Shown here piece after piece: positions 1-7,022 of a stretch of 15,731 nt of DNA (position 1 is the stretch's first letter; each line of letters opens with the position of its first letter). The DNA is taken from assembly GCA_021791615.1 (NCBI GenBank), contig JAJYWG010000408.1, positions 6,196 through 21,926 on the forward strand, in the 5' to 3' direction. The notes beneath the pieces are model-generated. The model was not told the DNA's origin and did no database searches. It saw only the letters and a program-made list of their open reading frames with translations. The stretch is from Actinomycetes bacterium (GTDB lineage: Bacteria; Actinomycetota; Acidimicrobiia; Acidimicrobiales; RAAP-2). The translations under genes and the position numbers were made by a program.

Positions 1-669
1 GCTGCGGTGAGGGAAGCCGTCGGTGCGGACGTCAAGATCCGCGTCGACGCGAACCAGGCATGGTCACCAGGGGCGGCTCGCAGGATCATCCAGATGATGG
101 CGGAGTACCAGCCCGAGTACATCGAACAGCCCGTCCTCGCGTCGAACATCGTCGAGATGGCTGCTGTCCGGCAAGCAGTCTCGGTGCCGATTCTGGCGCA
201 CGAGGCTTCCTTGTCCGTGGAGGGGAGCCTGGCGGTGTTGATGCATCATGCAGCCGATGCCCTCCAGTTAGACCCGCGTTTCGACTGCGGGTTCCAGGGG
301 GCACGAATCGCCGCGCAGATGGCGGAGGTTGCCGGACTCCCGGTGGTGACCCACACTTTCGGGGAACTGGGCGTCGCGACCGCTGCCGTCCTTCAGCTGC
401 ATGCGGCGTATCCGAACTTCATCCTGGATAACCAGACGTACTACTGGAACCTCCAAGATGACGTCATCGAGGGCGGCCTCATGCACTTTGACGGTCGCTA
501 CCTGGCCGTACCGCAGGCTCCAGGGATTGGTGTCTCCCTCGATCCGGAACGGGTAAAGCACTACGCCGGCTATTACGAGCGTGAGGTGAAGGGCGCCGGA
601 ACGCTCGCGACGTCGCTACCAACAGATACGTACTACGACAACCGCTATCTACTGCGCCCTCGCGCGTAG
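1..669 (+). CDS. Mandelate racemase/muconate lactonizing enzyme family protein, C-terminal part (probable acid-sugar dehydratase)
   Basis: The gene is cut by the left edge; frame 1 is open from base 1 and ends at TAG 667-669, leaving 222 residues of the catalytic (beta/alpha) barrel. Numbering from the first codon, the enolase-superfamily metal ligands fit D16 (in VDANQAW), E42 (in YIEQP) and E68. The usual 'ADE' at the third site reads 'AHE' (H67-E68), which resembles the mandelate racemase arrangement more than muconate lactonizing enzymes. D91 (LQLDPR) and H118 (VTHTFGE) look like the Asp-His dyad of the mandelate racemase/glucarate dehydratase subgroups, followed by E122. Members of these subgroups abstract the alpha-proton of a hydroxy-acid and mostly dehydrate aldonic or aldaric acids to 2-keto-3-deoxy acids in the cytoplasm. 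The N-terminal capping domain that sets substrate choice lies outside the window, so the substrate is unknown. A binding protein for a sugar transporter follows after 70 nt, which suits a catabolic role. Confidence 0.85.
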   Translation, partial: AAVREAVGADVKIRVDANQAWSPGAARRIIQMMAEYQPEYIEQPVLASNIVEMAAVRQAVSVPILAHEASLSVEGSLAVLMHHAADALQLDPRFDCGFQGARIAAQMAEVAGLPVVTHTFGELGVATAAVLQLHAAYPNFILDNQTYYWNLQDDVIEGGLMHFDGRYLAVPQAPGIGVSLDPERVKHYAGYYEREVKGAGTLATSLPTDTYYDNRYLLRPRA

Positions 670-723
670 TTCGTCAAGGACGAGAGAGTCGACTAATACC
701 ACGCCGGCCCGAAGTGGCGGCTG

Positions 724-737
724 GGAAGGAGGGAGGA
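724..737 (+). promoter_or_regulatory. Strong ribosome binding site of the CUT1 binding-protein gene
   Basis: The purine run contains AGGAGG at 727-732, 7 nt before ATG 740, followed by a second GGAGG-like element. It is the strongest Shine-Dalgarno sequence in the left block. It fixes the start and suits a highly translated binding protein. Confidence 0.7.
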
Positions 738-739
738 CA

Positions 740-2158
740 ATGGTGCTCGAAGGTGCAAGGGGAACCAGGAACCAGCCGATGTGGAGACGCGCGCTGGACG
801 TCCGTCGTGGACCGCGACGCCGACTCGGCTGGATGGTTTTCGGCGTCGCGCTGTCGTGTTTGGCGCTGGTGACGGGCGATGCGAGCGTGGCATCTGCCGT
901 ACCACAGTCGCAAAAGGCGTCTGCCCACGTCGTGTGGTGGTTCTGGGGCACATCAGACGTCCCTGGCATCCTGAAGTGGCTACAAGGAGAGACGAAGGCA
1001 TACGAGGAGACGCACAAGGGCGTGACGATCACATTGGTGCCGCAGTCGACGACAACGCTCATCGGTGCCTTCCAGACTGCAGCTTCCACGAAGTCCGGTC
1101 CAACAATCGCGACCCAGTGGGCAACGCTGCCGACGCTCACCCCGGTGTGGGAGGGGGACGTCACTCCCATTACAACGTTGGTTAGCAAGAAAATGATCGA
1201 TAGCTGGTTGAACACCGACGAGAATATGTACAAGAAGAAGCTCTGGGCGATGCCGGTGTACCTGCTCGGCACGCCATTCGTCTGGAACAAGGCACTGTTC
1301 AAGAGGGCCGGGTTAAACCCCACAGTGGGACCAAAGTCCTGGGCACAATTCCTGGCCGACTGCGCCAAGCTCAAGGCTGCCGGGATTACCCCGATAGCAA
1401 GTGGCGAGAAGACAGGCGCGCTCGGTGCATGGCTTCTCGGCCTTGTCGCCGACCAAAGTTTGAACTCAGTCAAACAGATCGAAGAACTCGCGACCGGCAA
1501 GTACTCTCTGGACAGCGCCGCCTACAAGGCGGGATTCCAGAAGATCGACGAGTTGATAACCAAGGAGTACTTCAACCGCAACGTCGCATCGATTACCCTG
1601 ACACAGGGCTGGCAGGAGTTCGCCCAGGGGAAGGGCGCCTTTACGTGGGCGACCGACGGCGAGGTGCTGTCGATGCAGAAGCTGATGCCCGCTGGCGCCG
1701 AAGGGGTCGAAAAGACCCCCGTGTGGGGACACGGCAAGCTCGCCAGTTATTACGACGTCACCCAGTCCTCTGACGAATTCATCACGTCCTGGGCATCGAA
1801 CAAACGTGATGGAGCCGAGTTTCTATCCTGGCTGAAAGAGCCCAAGCAAGTGGCAAGCTTCTATACCTCCCTAGGAGCATTTCCGGCGTCTACCAGCTTC
1901 AACGCTGCGAAGGAGATAAAGAATCCACTTGCGAAACAGCTCTACGCATTGGACACCGAAAAGAAGCAAGTGTGGACCGAGAACTTCTGGCCGCCTCAGG
2001 TGACAACAAGCGGTGTGAGGCCGGGGCTCGAAGACATGTTCGCCGGTGCAAGTGTTACGGCGACGATTAAGACTATCCAGCAGAGCTTCACGACGTGGCG
2101 TTCCGAGCAGCCAAGGCAGCTGAAGGACTTCACAATGTGGCTCAAGAGCCAGTCGTAA
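740..2158 (+). CDS. CUT1-family ABC transporter, extracellular sugar-binding protein
   Basis: This 472-residue protein looks like a family 1 extracellular solute-binding protein that captures a sugar, oligosaccharide or sugar acid outside the membrane and delivers it to the two permeases encoded next. The N-terminus has an Arg-rich stretch (residues about 16-28), a hydrophobic core (about 30-46) and an AxA-type cleavage site near VASA. A Cys lies in the core, but its context (VALSC) is a poor lipobox, so a soluble or periplasmic form is more likely than a lipoprotein. The mature part begins with VVWWFWGTSD, a typical first beta-strand of these proteins, and the length fits the family. The ATG at 740 is chosen because a perfect AGGAGG at 727-732 precedes it by 7 nt. 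An internal ATG at 779 is in frame but lacks such a site. A large stem-loop (2198-2250) follows the stop codon. The ligand cannot be read from sequence. Confidence 0.88.
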   Translation: MVLEGARGTRNQPMWRRALDVRRGPRRRLGWMVFGVALSCLALVTGDASVASAVPQSQKASAHVVWWFWGTSDVPGILKWLQGETKAYEETHKGVTITLVPQSTTTLIGAFQTAASTKSGPTIATQWATLPTLTPVWEGDVTPITTLVSKKMIDSWLNTDENMYKKKLWAMPVYLLGTPFVWNKALFKRAGLNPTVGPKSWAQFLADCAKLKAAGITPIASGEKTGALGAWLLGLVADQSLNSVKQIEELATGKYSLDSAAYKAGFQKIDELITKEYFNRNVASITLTQGWQEFAQGKGAFTWATDGEVLSMQKLMPAGAEGVEKTPVWGHGKLASYYDVTQSSDEFITSWASNKRDGAEFLSWLKEPKQVASFYTSLGAFPASTSFNAAKEIKNPLAKQLYALDTEKKQVWTENFWPPQVTTSGVRPGLEDMFAGASVTATIKTIQQSFTTWRSEQPRQLKDFTMWLKSQS

Positions 2159-2197
2159 GACTCGACTCAACCGAAGTGCAGCTGCAGGGCTCAGTCG

Positions 2198-2250
2198 GGT
2201 GGCAGCGCCGAAGGCGCGTGTTCGAGCACGACGCCTCAGGCGCTGCCACC
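2198..2250 (+). other. Intercistronic stem-loop between binding-protein and permease genes
   Basis: Arms 2198-2209 (GGTGGCAGCGCC) and 2239-2250 (GGCGCTGCCACC) are perfectly complementary over 12 bp. The loop can fold further: AGGCG 2212-2216 with CGCCT 2232-2236, then CGTG 2217-2220 with CACG 2227-2230 around an A bulge. No T-run follows (next bases TGCTTACG), so this is not a standard intrinsic terminator. By analogy with the malE-malF region, such structures protect the 3' end of the binding-protein message or partly stop transcription, giving more binding protein than permease. That role is inferred; the dyad itself is visible. Confidence 0.75.
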
Positions 2251-2277
2251 TGCTTACGGCCGGAGGGTTGATGCCGC

Positions 2278-3234
2278 GTGGCCCAGATGACCGAACAGAC
2301 GAGCGTTAACGTGGTGGAAGGGAATGTCGGGTTGGCGTTGCGTGCCCGCAGTCGGCGCCGTGGGCACGCATCGAGCAAACACCGGTGGTGGCCCTACCTT
2401 TTCGCTCTCCCCGCCCTGGTGACCTTGGGCCTCGTCTTCGTCTACCCGCTCGTCGCCGTTGTGCGCGATAGCTTCTACAGCGGCACAGTGTCGCATCTCG
2501 CCTACACCGGGCTTAGCAACTACCACCTCGTCTTCACCAACCCAATCTTCATCCAGTCGCTGTTGAACAACCTCCGTCTGCTTACGACGGTGCCTGTGAT
2601 GGCTGTGATCGCGCTTTTGGTCGCCTTGGTGTTGAACGAGGTGGTGCGGGGTTGGCGCGTCTACCGCTTCGTCGTCTTCATCCCCTACATCCTCCCTGCA
2701 GTCGCGATGGGGCTGTGCTTCGCCTATCTCCTGCAAGAGAGTGGTTCAGTGAACGGCATCTTGAACGACCTCCATCTGCACGCCCTGGCCTTCGATTGGC
2801 TGGGCTCGGAGCAGCTGTCGATTTACTCGGTCGGAGGGGTTGTCATCTGGCAGCAGCTGGGCTTTGGGATCGTCTTATTTACCGCCGGGCTTTTGGGGCT
2901 CCCCGAAGAAGTAATCGAGGCCGCCGTCATGGACGGAACGAACTGGTGGCAGCGGCAATGGCATGTGGTCATTCCCCAGCTTCGCCGAGTCATCGAGTTG
3001 TTCGTTGTCTTGGAGGCGATAACCGTGTTGTCGTGGGTGTTCACCTACGTCTATGTGATCACGCATGGAGGACCTGGTACGTCGTCGAGCGTCATGACAT
3101 ATTACATTTGGCAAAACGGTTTCGAATTCGGCGCGGTCGGTGTAGCCGCGACCGCAGCCGTGATTTTGCTCGTGATGGCCGGCATCTTGATCGCAGTCTA
3201 CGTGACGATCCGGGCACGAAGGGGTGACCTGTGA
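2278..3234 (+). CDS. CUT1-family ABC transporter permease (MalF/UgpA-like)
   Basis: This 318-residue inner-membrane permease has a basic N-terminus (about residues 21-37) and roughly six hydrophobic segments (about 39-62, 100-121, 129-152, 185-207, 238-262, 284-309). The cytoplasmic EAA loop that docks the ATPase is seen at about 214-234 (IEAAVMDGTNWW...P). The C-terminal GGPGTSS...YYIW stretch is characteristic of MalF/UgpA-type subunits. The start is taken as GTG 2278 because GGAGGG at 2262-2267 lies 10 nt upstream. ATG 2287 is in frame but 19 nt from that site, and ATG 2271 is out of frame. The gene ends in a 4-nt GTGA overlap with the next permease, which points to translational coupling and a heterodimeric channel. 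Confidence 0.9.
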   Translation: MAQMTEQTSVNVVEGNVGLALRARSRRRGHASSKHRWWPYLFALPALVTLGLVFVYPLVAVVRDSFYSGTVSHLAYTGLSNYHLVFTNPIFIQSLLNNLRLLTTVPVMAVIALLVALVLNEVVRGWRVYRFVVFIPYILPAVAMGLCFAYLLQESGSVNGILNDLHLHALAFDWLGSEQLSIYSVGGVVIWQQLGFGIVLFTAGLLGLPEEVIEAAVMDGTNWWQRQWHVVIPQLRRVIELFVVLEAITVLSWVFTYVYVITHGGPGTSSSVMTYYIWQNGFEFGAVGVAATAAVILLVMAGILIAVYVTIRARRGDL

Positions 3235-4055
3235 TTACTGCAGCGAGTCGAGCCATCGGACGCCACATCGTCCTCATTTTGCTCTCCCTGGTTAGCCTTT
3301 ACCCGATTTGGTTTGTGCTCCAGACCGCCCTCAAGTCGGACCGCACGTTTGAACTCGCTCCGACCGCGCTGCCGTCGCATCCAACGCTTGGGAATTTCAT
3401 CAATATCGTGACCCAGACTCCGCTTTTAACCTGGACGCTCAACAGCGTGATCGTGACGGTCTCGGCCGTTGCCGTCGCGACCCTGGTCGCCCTTTTGGCT
3501 AGCTTTGCCCTCGTCTTCGGGACATTCAAGGGGAGGGGGGCGTTCTTGAAAGCGGACCTTGTCTTCATGGTGGTCCCACCTGTCGTCCTCCTCTTGCCGA
3601 TGTTTATTTTGATGTTCACCTTCCGGATGCTGAACACCCTCCAGGCGGTGATCATCTTTTACGTAGGGCTTCTCGTCCCGTTTTCGATTTTTTTCCTCGT
3701 CAACTTCTTGCGCACGGTGCCGAGGGAGATTATCGAGGCGGGCACGATGGACGGGTGCTCGCCTTGGCGCCTGTTGTGGCGGATCGTCTCGCCCATGGCT
3801 GGGGCGGGCATCTTCACCCTCGTCATAGTGAACGCGGTCTACGTGTGGAACGAGACCCTGATCGCTCTCGTGTTTCTCCAGAGCCAGGGCAAGCGGACGC
3901 TCATGGCGGGCCTCGCCGAGTACGTCGGGCGGTTTAGCTCCGACGAGCCGCTCATTTTAGCTGGTGCCTTTTTATCCATGGTGCCGATGCTCGTCCTGTA
4001 CTTTGCAGGCCAGCGCTATTTCATTCGGGGGTTTACGGCGGGGATGGGGAAGTGA
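3231..4055 (+). CDS. CUT1-family ABC transporter permease (MalG/UgpE-like)
   Basis: This 274-residue membrane protein is the second channel subunit. It has an N-terminal transmembrane segment (about 12-31), a periplasmic stretch with the family-typical 'LPSHPTLGNF' (about 47-56), further hydrophobic segments (about 71-96, 108-130, 137-158, 187-208 and near the C-terminus), and the EAA loop at about 164-190 (VPREIIEAGTMDGCSPWR...P). The C-terminus FIRGFTAGMGK is typical of MalG-type subunits, where it reaches the ATPase. The GTG start at 3231 overlaps the TGA of the upstream permease. It should pair with that permease and with the ATPase encoded at 7023, which sits four genes further on. Substrate specificity is not evident. 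Confidence 0.9.
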   Translation: MITAASRAIGRHIVLILLSLVSLYPIWFVLQTALKSDRTFELAPTALPSHPTLGNFINIVTQTPLLTWTLNSVIVTVSAVAVATLVALLASFALVFGTFKGRGAFLKADLVFMVVPPVVLLLPMFILMFTFRMLNTLQAVIIFYVGLLVPFSIFFLVNFLRTVPREIIEAGTMDGCSPWRLLWRIVSPMAGAGIFTLVIVNAVYVWNETLIALVFLQSQGKRTLMAGLAEYVGRFSSDEPLILAGAFLSMVPMLVLYFAGQRYFIRGFTAGMGK

Positions 4056-4132
4056 GTGACCGACGAATCGCGGGTGTGGTGACAAGGGAGCCGTGTGGGT
4101 GATGCGACGTAAGAGAGAGGTGTTCAGAGCCT

Positions 4133-5035
4133 GTGACTAGTGAAAGGGCCTATGTGCCTGGGTTTGCCGGTATAAATGGCATTCCCGTGACGCCGTTCAG
4201 ACAAGGCGGGGAGATCGACTACGATAAGCTGGCAGAGATCGTGCGACGCATGGCGGCCTCGAAGGTCGACGTAGTGGTCGCGTGTGGCAACACCAGCGAG
4301 TACGCTGCGCTGACGTCGACCGAGGCGGTCGAAGTTGCGCGCACGACGATCGACGCCACTGTAGGGTCCGTATCGCTAGTAGGGGTCGGCGGCGACGTCG
4401 CCACGGCGGTGCGAGAGGCGAAGTTTGCGCTTGCGCGAGGGGCGACAGGGATCATGGTGCATTACCCGTCCGACGTCTACGTGTCAGGACGGGGTCTTAT
4501 CGAGTACTACGAAAGGATCATCTTGGGTGCCGATGGTCCGATCGTGCTGTACGTGCGAGATCGGGGTTTACCCTTCGAGGTGCTGGACAAGGTCCTTCGT
4601 TTCGAGAACGTGGTCGCAGTGAAGTATGCCGTCCCGGACATCCTCGGATTCGGCTCATTCGTTCGGGAGTTCGGCAGTGATGTCGTCGCGCTCTGCGGTC
4701 TGGCAGAGATGTGGGCCCCCTTCTTCAGTGTCCTCGGTGCCAAGGGGTTCACGTCGGGCCTTGTCAATGTCGCCCCGACACTCTCGCTCGGAATGTGGTC
4801 CGAGCTGCATTCCGGGAACATGTCCCGCGCGATGGAATTGTGGCAAAAGATTAGACCGTTCGAGGAGCTGCGTGGTCGGCATCGCAGCGCCCTCAACGTG
4901 TCGGTCGTAAAAGCGGCGATGGTTTGTCGCGGCTTCCTGGTCGATGCGAGTGTCCGGCCGCCGATTGCCGAGCTGAGCCAGGCCGAGATGGACGAAGTGC
5001 GGCACGTGGTCAACTCTTGGAACCTGAGCGGCTGA
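4133..5035 (+). CDS. DapA-family dehydratase/aldolase, probable 5-dehydro-4-deoxyglucarate dehydratase-like enzyme
   Basis: This 300-residue class I (Schiff-base) aldolase-superfamily enzyme has the family landmarks: GIPVTPF (16-22), the phosphate/carboxylate-loop equivalent CGNTSE (51-56), the catalytic Tyr in VLYVRDRG (Y140) and the Schiff-base Lys in VAVKYA (K164). The Y-x-R-D sequence and the C-terminal 'VSVVKAAM...VRPPIAEL' resemble 5-dehydro-4-deoxyglucarate dehydratases and L-2-keto-3-deoxyarabonate dehydratases more than DapA proper. Those enzymes convert a 2-keto-3-deoxy sugar acid to 2-oxoglutarate semialdehyde, with loss of CO2 in the glucarate case. The aldehyde dehydrogenase at 8208 is the expected next enzyme, and the dehydratase at the left edge the expected previous one. 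The GTG start is placed by an AGAGAGG-type site about 12 nt upstream. A 77-nt gap separates it from the permease; I see no convincing promoter in it. An aldolase cleaving the same kind of substrate remains possible. Confidence 0.82.
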   Translation: MTSERAYVPGFAGINGIPVTPFRQGGEIDYDKLAEIVRRMAASKVDVVVACGNTSEYAALTSTEAVEVARTTIDATVGSVSLVGVGGDVATAVREAKFALARGATGIMVHYPSDVYVSGRGLIEYYERIILGADGPIVLYVRDRGLPFEVLDKVLRFENVVAVKYAVPDILGFGSFVREFGSDVVALCGLAEMWAPFFSVLGAKGFTSGLVNVAPTLSLGMWSELHSGNMSRAMELWQKIRPFEELRGRHRSALNVSVVKAAMVCRGFLVDASVRPPIAELSQAEMDEVRHVVNSWNLSG

Positions 5036-5038
5036 GGG

Positions 5039-5779
5039 ATGGGGACGGTACTGGTGACGGGCAGCAGCGGAGGCCTGGGGTCGGCCGCCACGAGAGCCTT
5101 CATGGCTGCCGGTTTCGACGTGATAGGGGTGGACAGGACCGCGCCAGCCGCGAACCCTGGCTACCGCTACTTCCAGGCGGACGTGACCGATGAGGGCGCG
5201 GTGCAGCAGGCGCTTGAAAGGGTTGGGCCACTCAAGCACGTTCTGGCGGTGGCGGGAGGAGCGCTGGCGAATGAGAAGACCGCACCTGACGCGGCGGTGA
5301 TCTCGATCGACCTACTTAAGCAGTCGCTCGAGCAAAACCTGATTAGCGCGTTCGTCACGCTGAAGGCGACCCTGCCTAAGCTGCGCCTGGCGTCGGGGGA
5401 TCGCAGCATTACGTTCGTTAGCTCGACGGACGCACTGTTGTCATACGGGCTACCAGCGTACGCGGCGGCCAAGGCCGGCATCATCGGCTTGGTTCACTCG
5501 ATGGCTAGCCCCTTCGGGAAGGAGGGCATTCGGATCAATGCCGTGGCCCCAGGTGACGTGCCGACCGAGCGCAATGCACGAGAGTGGGCTCATCTCCCGC
5601 ATTGGTACGAGGACCTGGCGGCGGCCACCGCCCTCCGACGACTATGCACCCCCGAAGAGCTTGGTGACGCCTTCGTGAGTGTCGCGACGCAGTTGCGCGG
5701 CATGACCGGGCAAGTGATCGTCGTCGACGCCGGTCTGACGGTGGCGGCCGCGGGCAACACGGCGGTGCCCCAGGTATGA
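5039..5779 (+). CDS. Short-chain dehydrogenase/reductase (SDR), classical type
   Basis: This 246-residue Rossmann-fold oxidoreductase has the glycine motif TGSSGGLG (7-14), an acidic residue after the second strand (D32 in GVDRT) that usually favours NAD(H), N100, the catalytic Ser pair S128/S129, and the YxxxK pair Y141/K145. AVAGG (71-75) replaces the common NNAG. The 'NAVAPGDVPTE' strand and 'MTGQVIVVDAG' C-terminus are typical of the family. It begins 3 nt after the stop of the DapA-like gene and overlaps the following gene by ATGA, so it is clearly inside the operon. A role as sugar or sugar-acid dehydrogenase feeding the dehydratase pathway is likely from context, but the substrate is not readable. 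The start ATG 5039 is the only one that leaves the glycine motif intact, although its Shine-Dalgarno is weak. Confidence 0.85.
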   Translation: MGTVLVTGSSGGLGSAATRAFMAAGFDVIGVDRTAPAANPGYRYFQADVTDEGAVQQALERVGPLKHVLAVAGGALANEKTAPDAAVISIDLLKQSLEQNLISAFVTLKATLPKLRLASGDRSITFVSSTDALLSYGLPAYAAAKAGIIGLVHSMASPFGKEGIRINAVAPGDVPTERNAREWAHLPHWYEDLAAATALRRLCTPEELGDAFVSVATQLRGMTGQVIVVDAGLTVAAAGNTAVPQV

Positions 5780-7005
5780 CGCCTCTCAAAGGGCACCGAT
5801 CAGCGAAACCGAGCGGCGCCGGGCACGTGCTTGACGGCGCCCCTACTTCACCTCTGGCCATCCTCCGGATGGATCGGGTCGAGCGGAACATCGATCGGAT
5901 GCAACAATGGTGCCGGGAGCAGCGTGTTGAGGTTGCTCCCCACGCGAAGACGACGTTGGCGCCAGCCTTGCTCCGCCGTCAGCTCGACGCCGGTGCGTGG
6001 GGTCTGACCGTGGCGAACGCGGACCAGGCGCGCATCGCAATTGAGGCGGGCGCGCAAACTGTGCTGATCGCGAACGAAGTGGTCGACCCGACCGCCATCC
6101 GGCATCTCGCGTCCTTTATCGAGTCCGGCGTGCGGGTGATCTGCTACGTGGACAGCCTTGAGGGCGTCCACATTCTGGAAGAGACGCTAAAGTACACCCA
6201 CCCCGCTTCGCGTGCGGTTCTTGACGTCCTCGTCGAGGTGGGGATCCCCGGCGCGCGGGGCGGCGTCCGGGACATCGGTGAAGCGGTGGCGGTCGCGCAG
6301 GCTGTGGCGGCAGCCTCGGCCCTCCGGATGGCCGGTGTCGGCGGCTATGAGGGAATGATTCCGCGTCGCGAAAGCGGGGACAGCGTTGAGCGGGTACGGC
6401 GGTTTCTCCAGGGAATGGTGGAGTGCGGCGCGCGACTCGTCAATATGGGACTCCTCGAGGGGACGACACGGGACCAGGCGATCTTGACGGCGGGTGGTTC
6501 GCTTTACTTCGACGAAGTCGCGGCCGTACTGGCACCCGAAGGAGGAGCTCTGCAGGTGCCGACGGTGGTGGTGGTGCGACCCGGTTGCTATGTGACTCAT
6601 GACGACGGGATGTACGCGCGGCTCTCGCCGCACGTGAAGCGGGGTCGCGGCCCGATCCTCGAGGCTGCGCTCGTGCTCTGGGGGCGCGTACTCTCGCGCC
6701 CGGAACCGTCGAGGCTGATCGTTGACGTGGGACGGCGCAACGCTTCCTTCGAACATGGGCTCCCTCGCCCGTTGTGGCACCGGGGCGCGTCAGGGGGTGA
6801 AGTGTCGGTGTTCGACGGAAAGGTGGACAGCCTTTCCGATCAGCACGCGCTCGTCGATGTAGCGGAGACCACATCCCTTGCTGTCGTGGGAGATTGGATC
6901 GGTTTCGGGATTTCGCACCCATGCACGACGTTCGATAAGTGGCGAGTGATGCTGGGCGTCGACGAGGCGTGGAAGGTCACGGAAGAGGTGGTTACGTGCT
7001 TTTGA
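5776..7005 (+). CDS. D-threonine aldolase / DSD1-like fold-type III PLP enzyme (amino acid deaminase type)
   Basis: This 409-residue protein belongs to the alanine racemase N-terminal fold plus D-serine dehydratase-like C-terminal domain family. The PLP-binding Lys is K58 in PHAKTT, followed by the conserved 'RQLDAGAWGLTVAN' stretch (68-81). The zinc or manganese site typical of DSD1 and D-threonine aldolase fits H381 and C383 in SHPCTTFDKW. Known members split or eliminate beta-hydroxy-D-amino acids: D-threonine to glycine plus acetaldehyde, D-serine to pyruvate plus ammonia, D-threo-3-hydroxyaspartate to oxaloacetate. The ATG overlaps the SDR stop (ATGA), so it is translated with sugar-acid genes. 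That context suggests a 2-amino-3-hydroxy sugar acid as substrate, such as a glucosaminate-like compound giving a 2-keto-3-deoxy acid and ammonia; this is inference. A simple D-amino acid deaminase is the alternative. Confidence 0.8.
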   Translation: MTPLKGHRSAKPSGAGHVLDGAPTSPLAILRMDRVERNIDRMQQWCREQRVEVAPHAKTTLAPALLRRQLDAGAWGLTVANADQARIAIEAGAQTVLIANEVVDPTAIRHLASFIESGVRVICYVDSLEGVHILEETLKYTHPASRAVLDVLVEVGIPGARGGVRDIGEAVAVAQAVAAASALRMAGVGGYEGMIPRRESGDSVERVRRFLQGMVECGARLVNMGLLEGTTRDQAILTAGGSLYFDEVAAVLAPEGGALQVPTVVVVRPGCYVTHDDGMYARLSPHVKRGRGPILEAALVLWGRVLSRPEPSRLIVDVGRRNASFEHGLPRPLWHRGASGGEVSVFDGKVDSLSDQHALVDVAETTSLAVVGDWIGFGISHPCTTFDKWRVMLGVDEAWKVTEEVVTCF

Positions 7006-7022
7006 AGGGGAGCAGGTAGCCA

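Noticed and set aside
670..739. Possible promoter TTCGTC (670-675) and TAATAC (694-699) before the CUT1 binding-protein gene
   Set aside because: The -35 is poor and the spacer is 18 nt; the gap is short and the gene is probably read from upstream as part of the operon.
649..1500. Long minus-strand reading frame (283 codons) opposite the CUT1 binding-protein gene; similar ones at 9117-9953 and 13029-13964
   Set aside because: They mirror strongly supported plus-strand genes, show no recognisable protein family or Shine-Dalgarno, and are expected in high-GC DNA.
2271..2277. ATG 2271 as the start of the MalF-like permease
   Set aside because: It is out of frame with the permease; GTG 2278 is in frame and correctly spaced from GGAGGG.
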